From Cordilura impudica (Eukaryota; Arthropoda; Insecta; Diptera; Scathophagidae), in the NCBI GenBank assembly GCA_963682025.1, contig OY821517.1:332673144-332737143 (forward strand): 64,000 nucleotides of DNA. Direction: 5' to 3'. The notes below the pieces were generated by a model. It saw nothing but the letters and a program-made list of their open reading frames with translations. It had not been told where the DNA came from and did not search any database. The translations under genes and the position numbers were made by a program. This document shows positions 22,690-33,984 of this stretch, one piece after another; position 1 is the first letter of the stretch, and every line of letters starts with the position of its first letter.

Positions 22690-23305
22690 CATTCTTCCTT
22701 TAGAGCTTTCTTTAAGTTTGCCTTGCTTGAAATAGCCCTTCGATTGATTTTTCTGTCAAGGTGTTCCTACAGATGCTCGATCGGGTTAAGGTCCGGGGAC
22801 TGCGGCGAATGGTCAAGTATCTTAGGAGTACGGTACAGTAGCCACTCTTTCACAATTTTAGATATATGCTTTAGGTCGTTGTCCTGTTGGAAGATCCAGT
22901 TTCCAGTCATGCTTTATTTCTCGACGCTAGGGCCTACATTGTCCTTCAAAATGGCTAAGTAATCTATTTTGTTCATAGTGGAGTAAATAAAATCAAGATT
23001 ACCAACTCCTGTTGCCACCATAACTGAACCTCCACCGTGTTTGACAGTGTTGGTAACATACTTTTCTTTGAAGGTTTCATTGTTAGCACGCCATATTTTT
23101 GGGGGCCTTATCGCACCGAAAATTTCGGATTTGCTGTTATCTGCATATAATATGTTTTCCCAAGAAGATAAAGCCTCATCTTTCTGCGTTATGTTTTCTG
23201 ATAATTTAACTGCACTTTAGGCTTGATAAGTCGTTAGTTCTCTTACTACAGCTCTAATTTCGGTACCACTAAGCCGCTTTGGACGTTCAGATCTCGGTAA
23301 ATCTT
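22690..23305 (-). pseudogene. Tc1-like transposase, C-terminal two thirds, decayed (copy 2)
   Basis: Minus-strand frame with in-frame stops. It reads SWENILYADNSKSEIFGAIR (first catalytic Asp region), WRANNETFKEKYVTNTVKHG, NWIFQQDNDLKHIS (second Asp) and SPDLNPIEHL (Glu). This is the DD34E Tc1 layout. One TAA interrupts before MTGNW and a TAG follows EHL. The N-terminal binding domain is absent, lost where family A copy 3 begins. Confidence 0.8.
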
Positions 23306-23321
23306 CAACCTGATAGTATTT

Positions 23322-23890
23322 GACGTATACCACGATGTGGTATAATGACTTTGTGTTAATGTTTGTAACTACCAAAAATATTTGACCTAAACCCATCTTT
23401 CATTGTACCGATCGACTCAGAATCACTTTCTGAGTCCGTCTATGTGTCCATGTACACCTTGTAATCAAACTACATGTCGCAAATATGAATACTATTTGAT
23501 GAAATTTGGAATTTGGTATGTAAGCTTCTATCGGCCATACCATGAACGCTATTGAAATTGGTGAAAATCGGTTCATGTTCAGGTCTAGTCCCCATACAAA
23601 TGACCCATATGAAATCGACTTAAATTGTCATAAGATCCACATTATCATATAGATCTCGGTCAAATTGGGTTTGTGTATGTTTATTACTCCCAGTAATCAG
23701 TAGTCCAAAAATAAACCCTATAGGACAATTCTTAGTCATGGCCCCCATATAAAGCTGCTTCCTGACCTTCTCTTAATTCTATCAAAGAACAAAAATATTG
23801 CACAGATTTTTCTCAAATTGTTTTTTATATATTTTTGAAAAAAAAAATGACTATCAAATATGGTCAGGATCGGTCCATTTATATTAATTT
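23322..23890 (-). mobile_element. family A element, copy 3 (truncated)
   Basis: Begins TATACCACGATGTGGTATAA and proceeds through the microsatellite end, the ATCTCGGTCAAATTGGGTTT middle and on to GGTCAGGATCGGTCC. It stops before the palindromic head. Confidence 0.7.
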
Positions 23891-23914
23891 TTTTTTTGAA
23901 TTATGATATTAAAT

Positions 23915-24260
23915 ATTTACTTTGTTTGGTAGGTGCCGAGCCCACTCATCCGATCCTGTCCATTTAATGTATTTACTCGAAGTGTAGGACTGTGAGCAAC
24001 ATTTTTCTGACCAGCAGTAAAAGTTTGTCGACGAGGCCAGTTCCGTACGATGTAATGTTTTTCTCGGGCTCGACTGTCCCATCCGCATAAAAAGCAGCAG
24101 TATTTTGTGTAGCCTGTTTGCAGGCCCGTGAGTAGAGCAACAACTTTTAAATCTGCGCAGATTTTCCAATTATAATCATGATAACAGATTTTATCCAGAA
24201 TTTGGCTTAGGTTTTCGTATGTCTCCTTTATAATCAGAGCAGTGTAATTTCATCATTAAT
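23915..24260 (-). pseudogene. fragment of an uncharacterised multicopy arthropod protein (family F)
   Basis: The informative minus-strand frame reads IIKETYENLSQILDKICYHD, then KICADLKVVALLTGLQTGYT, then CCFLCGWDSRAREKHYIV and NWPRRQTFTAGQKNV. I recognise this block (DLKV-LTG-QTGYTK--CFLC-WDSR) from repeated uncharacterised proteins in insects and cnidarians, probably carried by a mobile element. The published function is unknown to me. Only this internal piece is present. An N-terminal-type piece of apparently the same kind lies at 44504-44797. Confidence 0.6.
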
Positions 24261-24629
24261 ATTATTCAAGTAGATGGCCGCCAATTTAATGATATTAATT
24301 TTATCCATTTTAAAAATTTTACAACTTTTCAATTGTTTTTTATTTTTTAAATGTTTGACTTAAACACACTAAATCAAGTGTGAACGACTGTGTTTTGTTT
24401 TTCGAAACAAGAGCTAAAACACATCAAAATTTCGTCGTGTGAACGCCATATTATATGCTGCAGCAATTACAAAGAGATTGATCTAGATCGGTTGTTTAAT
24501 ATTTTTAATAAACAAAATCAGTACTGTAAAAAATCCGTTATGGCAGCTTCTTCAGAAAATAGTCAAAATCCAAGATGTAAGAATGAATTATACCAATAGA
24601 GTTGATAGAAGAAGACTTACAAGCCACTA
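24261..24629. other. no gene seen
   Basis: AT-rich intron sequence. The short + strand ORF at 24390-24599 shows no recognisable motif and is judged chance. Confidence 0.45.
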
Positions 24630-27336
24630 CAGTTAAACCTCCTACAACGCGGTTTCCTATAACGCGTTTTCGCTACAACGCGGTTCCCAAAATGCGGACT
24701 TTTTCTTACAACGCTACTCTTACAACGCGATTTTTACGAAAATTTTTTCAAATATTTACTATTTTAATTTGAAAAAGGTTTTCTTGCCCAAATAAAATTC
24801 TTTGCATTTATTTTCAGACTTTGATACCTATCTTTTTTATAGCATTGCCACCCTACACTTGAACATGTGTTTACAAAGTGCCAAACAAATACGTAATTGT
24901 GTAGTCAACGACAAAATTAAAAAAAAAGGGGTTTCCCCGCGGTTCTAACATCACACAACGATTTATGCTACTTTCATTTGATGTAATATTTTTTTTTGTT
25001 AGTTTGTTGTCGGCAATGCAAATAAAAGCATAAATCTAAAGCGTGTAAAAAATTGCGAAAAAATATTCAGTCTAATTCCAGTTAAATTATAAAAAATTTG
25101 TGAAACAATTGTTGTTTTTTTCGTAAAAGAGTTTTGATAAAATTATTTTAAGGTGAATAAGTAAGTTTCTTTTAAACCTAATTTATATGTATGTAAGTAA
25201 CTTTATTTAAATGCAAATAAATTTTTAAATTTAGCCACAAAAATGCCGAATGAAAAAAAAAACGCCGTTAATACGAAAATTTTTATCCATTGAATTAAAA
25301 ATACAAATTTTGGATCGACTTCAAAATCAAGAGAGGATAAGTGATATTGCCAGACATTTTAACTTAAATGAGTCAACAATAAGAACTATCAAACAAAACG
25401 AAAAAAAATTTGAAGTTCGGTAGAATCTGGATCCTCTGTAGTCGCGAAAGTAACTGCTCGTCCTAGACCGCAGATAATGGAGAAAATGGAGCAATCGCTT
25501 ATGGTGTGGATAGAAGACATGACAAAAAAAAAAAACGATTGCCCTTAGATGGGAATGTAATTAAGCATAAAGCACTAAAAATATTTAATTATTTAAAGGA
25601 AACAGGACAATCGTCAATCGATGAAGACAATCATCAATTCGTAGCTAGTAATGGATGGTTTGGAAAATTCAAAAAAAGACATGCACTTCACAATTTAAAA
25701 ATACAGGGAGAAAGTGCATCCGCAGACGCAGATGCAGCAGAAAAATATCCAGCAGAGTTCGAAAAAATTATTAAAGAAAATGGTTATTTACCTGAACAAG
25801 TGTTCAACGCAGATGAGACAGGCTTGTGGTGGAAAAAAATGCCTTCAAGAACTTTTATTTCGAAAAACGAAAAAAGAGCTCCTGGCTTCAAAGTTTCGAA
25901 AGATTGAATAACATTATTGCTGTGCAGTAATGCGTCTGGCGATTTTATGACCAAGCCAATGTTTATTAACCGATCATTAAATCCAAGATGTATGAAACAA
26001 TGCAACAAAAACAACCTTCCAGTGTATTGGAGAGCCAACAAAAAATCATGGATGACTGCCAGTTTATTTAATGATTGGTTTTATCATTGCTTTGTTCCTG
26101 ACGTAGAAAATTATCTTAAAAAAAAAAGAACTTAGCATTTAAAGTTTTACTACTTTTAGATAATGCGCCATCCCATTCGACTGATTTAAGTCATCCTAAT
26201 GTTCAAATCGAATTTTTACCGCCCAACACCACATCGCTATTACAGCCTTTAGATCAGGGCATAATAGCAGCATTCAAAGCTTACTACATTCGGAAATCCT
26301 TTGAGGTAATATTAGAGAAGATGGAGTCAGCAAATATTACGGTTAAAGAAGTCTGGAAACAATTTACAATTTTAAATTCCGTTGAAATTGTTGATGCGTC
26401 ACTTAAAGAAATTCGTCCTTCAATACTAAAAGCTTGCTGGAAAGCACTAATACAGGAAATAGACGTTCAGGGCACTGTTTCTACACCAATAGAAGATGAA
26501 TATAGGAACATAGTGAGATTGGCGCATGCAGTAGAAGGTGATGGATTTGATGAAATAACAATGGCTGATATTCAAGAATTAATTGCGGACGACGAAATAA
26601 ACGAAGCAGATTTAGTGACAATGACAAATGAAGAATCAGTTGGAGATAGCTCTGACGATCTTTCCGATGTTGAAAATAAAAACTTTTCACTAAAAAATAT
26701 CGAAAAAGTTTTAAATATGGCAAAGCAGTTGGAAGAATACATTTTAGAGAACGACCCTTTAAGTGACAGAGCAGAAATATTTAAACGAAATCTTCAAAAC
26801 AATTTAGTTCCCTATCAAGAAATTTATAAAGATTTGCGAAATAAGAGCAAACAAACTTCAATGGACGATTTTTTCAAACCAATAATCGTCGAAAGGATGC
26901 CCGAATCTGATAGTGGATCAAGCTCAGATTTTGAACTAGTACGAACAAAACGTTCGAAACAAATCATACTAAGTGATGAGGAGGAGTAGAAAGTTATCGT
27001 TCTCTTTTGGCTTTAATTTATTAAATCTTTCAACTTGAATATTTTACGTAGAATTGAAATTTTATTTTATTTTATTTTTTATTTTGGTTTTGTTTAAATA
27101 AATGGAGTGTTATTAAATTACATAATATGTATGTTCTTATGACTCAACAAATAAATACACAAAATTATAGTAAGCACATATTTTTACTATACAAATTCCA
27201 ATATTTTATTGAAAATTTTTTTTACTTTGGAACCAAACTCTGATTTTTGTATGGAGTTAGAGTCTCCTACAACGCGATTTCCTATAACGCGGAGTTTTTC
27301 AGGAACCTATTCACCGCGTTGTAGGAGGTTTACCTG
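24630..27336 (+). mobile_element. complete Tigger (pogo superfamily) transposon
   Basis: 2,707 bp with inverted ends CAGTTAAACCTCCTACAACG at the left and CGTTGTAGGAGGTTTACCTG at the right, and subterminal repeats of TACAACGCG and TATAACGCG. TA duplications flank it (24628-24629 and 27337-27338). It encodes a damaged transposase at 25243-26989. Confidence 0.93.
25243..26989 (+). pseudogene. Tigger transposase with PCNA-box-like tail, frames broken mostly at poly-A runs
   Basis: Start MPNEKK at 25243. A CENP-B helix-turn-helix (IELKIQILDRLQNQERISDI, ARHFNLNESTIRTI) precedes the second binding domain (FVASNGWFGKFKKRHALHNL). The catalytic core has FNADETGLWWKKMPSRTF, LLLDNAPSHS and LLQPLDQGIIAAFKAYY, so the three Asp residues of a pogo DDD core are kept. 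The acidic C-terminus holds QTSMDDFF (26852-26875), an exact match to the PCNA-interacting-peptide pattern Q-x-x-h-x-x-F-F. Frame breaks: A-runs near 25253, 25528 and 26118, a break near 25423, and TGA at 25905-25907 where CGA (Arg) would fit. Three of the five are homopolymer sites, so some may be assembly errors. Confidence 0.9.
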
Positions 27337-27397
27337 TATTTACAAATAGCTAGTGTTAGTTAAAGAAAAAATAATTATATAAAAATGCCACCTCCTT

Positions 27398-28193
27398 TTT
27401 ATACCCTATACCACTATGTGGTTTGGGTATAATGACTTTGTGCTGCTGTTTGTAACTACCAAAAATATTTGACCTAGACTCATCTTTTATTATACCGATC
27501 GACTAAGAATCATTTTCTGAGTCAATTTAGCGATGTCCGTCCGTCTGTATGTCCATGTAAACCTTGTAATCAAACTACAGGTCGCCAATATGAATATATT
27601 TTAATGAAATTTGGTATATAAGCTTTTCTCGGCCATAGGATGAACGCTATTGAAATTGGTGAATGTTCAGATCTAGTCCGTGTTCAGACCTAGTCCCCAT
27701 ACAAATGACCCCTATGAAATCGACTTAAATTGCCATAAGATCGAAATTATCATATAGATCTCGGTCAATTTGGGTTTGTGTGTGTTTATTACATCCATTT
27801 ATCAGTTGTCCAAAAATAAAACCCACATATCAATTCTTTGTCATAGCCCCCATCTAAAGCTGTTTCCCGATTTTCACTTAAATCTATCAAAGCAACAAAA
27901 ATATTGCACAGATTTTTTCACAAATTTGGTTTGTATATATTATTTCAAAATATAAGTGACTTTACCATATGTGGTCAGGATCGGTCCATTTTTTGACCTA
28001 GTCCCCATATAAATATAGCATCCGATATGAACTTTTTCATATCTGCAGCCAAAAAATTAATAATGCCACTCAAATTTGGTTTATGCTTATTTTCTATATC
28101 CACTTAGTTGGATCGAAGAGATAGGGTCTCTAAACCATGGTATAGTGTATCGTATAGTCGGTCTAGACCGACTATAATTTTCCTACCTGTTTT
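27398..28193 (-). mobile_element. family A element, copy 4 (full length)
   Basis: Starts TATACCCTATACCACTATGT and ends with the palindrome AGTCGGTCTAGACCGACT and AATTTTCCTACCTGTTT. The order of internal blocks is the same as in the other copies, on the minus strand. A short duplication (TGTTCAGATCTAGTCC) lies near 27664. Confidence 0.8.
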
Positions 28194-28338
28194 TTGATAT
28201 TGAGTTTTAAAAATTATAGGGGCCTATAACGCCATTGCTACATTTTGAATTTCGTTTTTTTTATGTATATTAAACTGAAGACATTAGCTCGATTTCCAAT
28301 AGCTTTTGAAATGTAATTCGTTGCGTATGCTACGATGA

Positions 28339-28981
28339 TTGATTGCTTTAGTGCAAAAAAAAAAAAACAGAACTGTAAGTTTGAAAAATTTTAATGCCAT
28401 AAATACAAAGTCTTGTTTTAGGCCAAATTCATGTAAAATAAATGCCAAACAAAAGGAAGTAATGGCCAAGTTTATGATGGATCATTCTAAATTGGCCAAA
28501 AATAAACTTCCAAATTGGGGACCCGAAAAAGGCACAACAAAACGGTTGTGGGATCAACTCACAACTAAGCTGAATGCATGTGGCCCACCCACAAAGGACT
28601 CTAGATTATGGCGAAAAGTATGAAATATCATATATTGATTGATGCATTTCAGCTCAATGCTAATGTTTGTTATTTTTCAAGGTATTTGCTGATCAAAAAC
28701 ATCATGTCAAAAAGAAACTTTCCCGCAATACGTCGTCCAAACAAAAAACCTTCGGAAGTTGTTACAATGGAATATTCTTGTCTACTACGGAGGAACAAAT
28801 CATTCAAGCCACAGGACTCGATGTTTCGGGTATTATGGAGAAAAGTTTAGAATCACAAAAATCTTCGAATGATCGAATAACAGACGTTAAAAATAAAAGA
28901 AATATTCAGTCATTTTTTGCAGATGACGAAGATGATATGCCATGCGAGTCTATACAAAACCCTGCAAGTCAGTCCTCATAA
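28339..28981 (+). CDS. small two-exon zeste/SANT-like DNA-binding protein
   Basis: Exon 1 is open to the donor AAA/GTATGA at 28618; a 64-bp intron (28618-28681) ends TATTTTTCAAG; exon 2 runs to a stop at 28981, all in phase 0. The joined protein has KQKEVMAKFMMDHSKLAKNK, then NWGPEKGTTKRLWDQLTTKL, then GPPTKDSRLWRKV across the junction and FADQKHHVKKKLSRNT. This is the pattern of the Myb/SANT-like domain of Drosophila zeste and similar proteins. The tail is acidic with RNIQSFFADDEDD. The start is uncertain: the ATG at 28339 is followed by lysine-rich sequence of poor quality, and an acceptor-like TTGTTTTAG before GCCAAATTC could mark another exon. It is either a gene nested in the Zmynd8 intron or a transposon-borne accessory ORF. 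Confidence 0.6.
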
Positions 28982-28989
28982 TCAAAATT

Positions 28990-29680
28990 GTCAATCGCAT
29001 ATTCTAGCTGCAGCGTGTTGCTAGAGATTAAATGAGATCTCTTTAAAAATTAAGGAGGAACAAATTTCCAAAATAAACAGCTATTCCTAGGTGATAATTA
29101 ATTTTTAGCCCATTCTAGTCTATATTTTAGCTTTTAATAAATTTAAGTTATTTTTTTATGTTGAACTCAAATACATAGTTTTTTTTGTAAAAGTAATTTT
29201 TTTTAAATTAAATTTGCGTTTCTTTAGGAATTTGTAATTTTTTTCATACAAATTTCAAATGTTTCGTTACACAACGTATCGTTTTAGTAAATGACAAAAT
29301 TAATTGCAAAACGTTAGACAAATTAGATAAAGCTATAATTAGGACTATCATTATGTGGTGCTGCTTGCTAATGTAAGTAAATAAGTAAATGTTTTTTTTA
29401 TTAAGTCTTTTCTTTTCGTTCAATTACAATGATTTGTTTTACTTAACGATAGAAAAAATATTTTCCTTTGAACTATTTCATCTTGTTCTAATAAAAGGTA
29501 ATTATGAATAAGCAACATACTAAACAGAGACGGTACAATAATAAAACGTATATTGGCATAAGTACATAAAAAATTATCAACAGTATCTTAACAGATATTA
29601 TTACAGAAATGTTACAGAACTAAAAACGAACTGTTCAAAATAATGAAAAAAGTGAGGTGTTCAAAACAAATTAAGAACAG
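28990..29680. other. no gene seen
   Basis: AT-rich sequence after the zeste-like ORF, possibly including its 3' UTR (AATAAA-like TTAATAAATT near 29133). No repeats recognised. Confidence 0.45.
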
Positions 29681-29688
29681 TATATGTA

Positions 29689-30593
29689 GGGGAAGAGGTT
29701 GGGTTGTGGCCATAGTTAGGTTTTCGGCTTATAACTTTTCACCCAGTGCAACTTATGCGGACAACTGGGTATCTGTGGAAAGCTAGAGACCGTGGCTAAC
29801 TGCTGGTGAAGGAATTTCGTCAAACGGAATTTTTTTTTCTAAATTTTGTGAAGTGGCCATTTTTGGGGGCAAAATTTTTTTTGGTTGGGTTGTGGCCATC
29901 CTTGGAAACCTTGGAAAATATGAAGAAAAACCACTACGAATATAGAAAAACTTAAAGTTTATTTATTTTCAAAGCCCTTATTGGCATTATTATTGAGAAA
30001 AACTTAAAACTAAATAAAAAATAATAATGATAAATAAATGGCATTATTCGTCTTCCGAATCACAATTTTCGCGTTTGAAGCAGCTGGCTCATGTGCCAGC
30101 ACACTTCAAATGAACGAGCCGATCGCATCCGAAACAATTGATGGAGTTATTATTGCTTATATGTGTTATATTGCTTACTGGGTAGTTATTTTGACATCTA
30201 CGACGATATTTCACCATTAAAAAAAAAAAAAAAAGGTGGCCACAACCCAATTTTGCAGCCATCTTGAGATGTGGTGAAAATTTTTTTTGGTGTCAACATA
30301 TTGGTTGCAATCGATATTTACTCACAAAATATAATAAATTTACTGAATAAAAATGCATTGCACTCACATTTTTGATTGATTCACTTCGATTTCTAACTCT
30401 ATTGAAAAGGGGTAAATTTGTATTATTGGTCTTTTTCAAGCACAGAAAAATAAATTTGTTCCTAGCACAAAGCAGACGCGTCTGCCCGTTTCGGTACTCG
30501 GTACAAAAAGAACGTGCTGCCATGACACACAAATGACTTTTGCAAGAAAAACACATATGCTTTAGGTCAAAACCACAACCAAACTTCTTCCCC
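29689..30593. mobile_element. 905-bp element with GGGGAAG inverted ends (hAT-like?)
   Basis: GGGGAAGAGGTTGGGTTGTG at the left is matched by the inverse of GGGGAAGAAGTTTGGTTGTG at the right. The 8-mers just outside are TATATGTA and TATATATT, six of eight matching, as for a decayed 8-bp duplication. The interior repeats GGTTGGGTTGTGGCC at 29882 and its inverse at 30235. On the minus strand near 30100-30160 a frame reads CFGCDRLVHLKCAG, a PHD-like or C-terminal zinc-knuckle remnant, with a stop just after. Confidence 0.5.
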
Positions 30594-30825
30594 TATATAT
30601 TACTTATTTACAGACACGACATGCTAAAACACTTCTCAAAGCGTTGCTCTAACAATACAATTTAGAAAGCAATACAATATATTTAGAAAGCAATACAATA
30701 TACAATATATATATTTTTAATTATTTTTTATTTTTCGTCATATTATTAACGTTTAAATAATCTAACCCATAAAAACAAGTTTTTATTAAAACTCTTTCTT
30801 TCCTTATGCATATGAGTTTTGAATC

Positions 30826-31290
30826 TCTCCGTGACTGTGCGTGACTTTGCGTGACTATTTTAAAATTAATCTTTGGTCACAACAAATCTATGGACCAAGT
30901 TTCAGATTAATTGGATAAGGGGAGATAGGGTTTATATCATTCCGTGACTGGGCGTGACTATGCGTGACTATCTTTAAGTTAATGTTTGTTGACAACAAGT
31001 CTGTGAACCAAGTTTCAGATTGATCAGATAAGGGGAACTGGGTTTTAAAGCACTCCGTGACTGTGCGTGACTATGCGTGACTGTGTGTGACTACCTTAAA
31101 ATTAATCTTTGGCCACAACAAGTCTATGGACAAAGTTTCAGATCGATCGGATGAGGGGAAGTGAGGTTTTAATCTCTCCGTGACTGTGCGTGACTATGCG
31201 TGACTGTGCGTGACTATGTCAAAGTAAATCTCTTTTCACAGCACGTCTATCGACCAAGTTTCAGATCAATTGGATGAGGGGGATATTTTG
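30826..31290. repeat. minisatellite, about 115-bp units with GTGACTRTGC subrepeats
   Basis: Four to five units begin CTCCGTGACTGTGCGTGACT and carry CAAGTTTCAGAT near the end. The short motif GTGACTATGC or GTGACTGTGC is itself repeated two to four times in each unit, so the array has two nested periods. Confidence 0.8.
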
Positions 31291-32170
31291 TTTTAAAAAA
31301 ATGTAAACCCCCTTAAATTTGACTTTTGACCTTAAAGAGGGACAATTTATAGTGTTTCAATTTAACCTTAATTTCCAAGATTGAGAACTTATATCAAGTT
31401 CTATAATGTTTTGACAAAAGATATTTGAAATATGAAAACATCAAAAAAATGTAGTCTAAAAGTTGAAAAAGTTTGGAAAATCACATTTTTCTTCAAATCC
31501 GCTGAAATAAAAACACTGCCCTCACCAAATTAAAAACAGGATGCCTACAATATTTGACATTTTTAATTACATATATTTTGTTAATAAGACCTTAAGGTAC
31601 AATCGTTGATTTCGAAAAATTTCTTGAACAAAATTTTTGAAAAAGTAAAATTGGAGATTTTGAAATAGCGCTAAAAATACGTACCGTTTTAACATTAATT
31701 TGGAACGGCATAACAATAGACGAACTGCAATATACTTTACATAAGATAAGTTTGGGATCAGGAGAATGCAAAAATGTTGTTGTTGTAAATTATTTCAATG
31801 TCTTTAATGTCGTTTCTTAATCACGTGGTCTGTGGCGCATTTATTGATTGGGGAACTTGATATAACTTGACTGTTTTTCAACCGATAATGGATTTTGTTA
31901 TTTTATTAGAAAGATAATTTACTCTAGATTATGGTTTTTTAATTAATTTTATTGAAACGCAATTATTAATATTAAAATTTTTTGTGAAAAATTATTTTTT
32001 TGATAATTGTTATATGCATATAAATGCATATTTGAACTTTGAACTCAATGCGCGTCCAGAAAGCACGTCTTGAAATTGAAAAAAAAAAATGGCTGTCACC
32101 CTAATGTCCATATGAGTAAATAAATTATTCGACTTTCTATTTAAACCCAATATAGAATATTCGTTTTTTG
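31291..32170. other. no gene seen
   Basis: Noncoding AT-rich sequence continuing from the minisatellite. It ends near GGCTGTCACCCTAATG (32080), which resembles a TTAGGGTG-type MITE end without a visible partner. Confidence 0.4.
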
Positions 32171-32184
32171 GTAGAATGTTTTTT

Positions 32185-32640
32185 TCAAATTATTACTTTT
32201 TCACTTATTACTTCCATCCGATATATTGATATTAATGCTAGCAAAGAATGGCTTTCATCACACATGGTATTAGGAAGGTATGTTTTACCCCTTCTTGAAA
32301 TTTTTAACAAAATAAATATATTTGGAAAAAGATTTTCATCGCACATATCAATTGTATCCAATGGATTAGAAGGTTTTTCTTCATTATCCTTCCAAAACCC
32401 AATCCAAAGAGATAGTTCAGCTATAATAATTTGATGTGGCTCGTTCAAATCATTTTTATTAAAAATTATGAGATTTTCGAAATCATTGCATGAGAAGTTA
32501 ATAACATTGATTTGAACTACGTTGTATAGAGATTTTATAATATTTTCCAATTGTATCCAATGGATTAGAAGGCTCTTCTTCATTATCCTTCCAAAAGTCA
32601 ATCCAAAGAGATGGTTCAGCTAAAATAATTTGATGTGGCT
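32185..32640 (-). pseudogene. hAT transposase C-terminal fragment
   Basis: The minus-strand frame reads ELSLWIGFWKDNEEKPSNPL, then CDENLFPNIFILLKI, then GKTYLPNTMCDESHSLLALI. This corresponds to the hAT C-terminal dimerisation domain (RLKTYLRNTM-EERL-GLALL pattern from memory). The usual LP-S-A--ERSFS segment between is deleted. A 199-bp tandem duplication (32349-32750) repeats part of the region. Not functional. Confidence 0.7.
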
Positions 32641-32750
32641 CGTTCAAATCATTTTTATTAAAAATTATGAGATTTTCGAAATCATTGCATGAGAAGTTAA
32701 TAAATAAAATTGATGGGAACTACGTTGTATATAGATTTTATAATATTTTC
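32349..32750. repeat. tandem duplication, 199-bp period
   Basis: CAATTGTATCCAATGGATTA starts both units (32349 and 32548). The two are close to identical apart from small changes (AACCCAATCC versus AGTCAATCC), indicating a recent duplication within the hAT remnant. Confidence 0.85.
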
Positions 32751-32999
32751 CTGACATTTTTCTTCTATCTTTTAGACTAGAAATTATTAGTATAAGTAGT
32801 ATTTCTTTTGGGCTCTCTGTTTTATATTTGAGTGATACTTTTGCGTTCCTACTCTTCTGGGAAGTTCAGGGCTGATTTCAAACTATTTAACCTTTGTAGA
32901 AACCTCTCGATAAAACTTTTCAAATTCGTTCTCCACTTCTCGGCGTATTGAATTAAGTCGATTTATAACTAAATTAATTTGGTTATAAGTTTTCACAAT

Positions 33000-33663
33000 C
33001 AGCCCAATTACGAATATTCTCAAGGAATTTCATTCTCACGGAAAATACTTTTCTCGAGAAAAAAAATTCGCCAATTATAAATTCCGCGTGAATAAAAAAA
33101 ATGAATAAGTGGCATCATCGAATTTCGAAGCCAGTTGTTTTGCTTATTGACAATAAATTTTCTATTTTTTTTTTGTGTGTGCAAACGAATATAAATTTAT
33201 TTTAAAGAAAAATTAAATAAAAAATGAATAGCACAGCTATGATGCGAGCACTTGTGGAGGAAATTTGTGTTGTACAATAACAACAACGAAATAGCTAAAA
33301 GATTGCTAGAAGTCAATTGCGGGTTGAATCTATGGAAAACGCAATCAATGCCTGAACTGGATTTCATTAAAGTTAACAAAAGTTGAAGGTGTGCTTTATT
33401 TGTGGTCTTCAACCTACAAGAACAATAAAATATTAATTTTTTTTATTTAAATTTTGTTTTATCAAAGTACTTTTTACATTTTTATGTAAACTCCCGTCTG
33501 TTTTGCAAGGGAAATTTTTTGAGGAAAAAAACTAAAATCAAGTGCATTGAGAATAACTACTTTTTTCCCATAGAATTTTTTTTCCGAAGGAATTTTTATT
33601 CCTAATAGGGGAAAAGGGAGAAGTGAGATATTTCATGCGGAATTTTTGTTTAGAATTGGGCTG
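33000..33663 (-). mobile_element. family C element with CAGCCCAATT ends, copy 1
   Basis: CAGCCCAATTAC at the left and GAATTGGGCTG at the right are inverted. It matches 48974-49594 in the opposite orientation. An old coding-like stretch (ALVEEICVVQ, CGLNLW) near 33220-33380 has stops. The antisense ORF at 33197-33412 is a shadow present in both copies. Confidence 0.7.
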
Positions 33664-33984
33664 AATATGTAACTGGTAAGTAAAATTTGAAACAAAGCTG
33701 CAAATTGCCACATTTAAGATGAACTTATATACGGTTATGTAAACACTGTCCAATATTCCAACCTAAAAAACACTAATTAATAATAATTACAAAACTTCTG
33801 CTCATAAAAATTATAATCATCATAAAAAACCGTACTAAGTATATTTTTAACGACAGTCAAAAAAGGAAATATGCTTTTTTTAATCATTTATTATATTGGT
33901 AATTACCAATTTAAAGTCAATTTTAATGCTAAATTTATTTTCAAGATAAAAAAAGAGGTAGAGGAATTTTTACTACATGAATTG

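Noticed and set aside
26481..26723. Leucine-rich minus-strand ORF
   Set aside because: Shadow of the acidic C-terminal region of the Tigger transposase.
33197..33412. 71-codon ORF conserved with 49223-49438
   Set aside because: The similarity is explained by both being antisense to the same part of the family C element; not evidence of selection.
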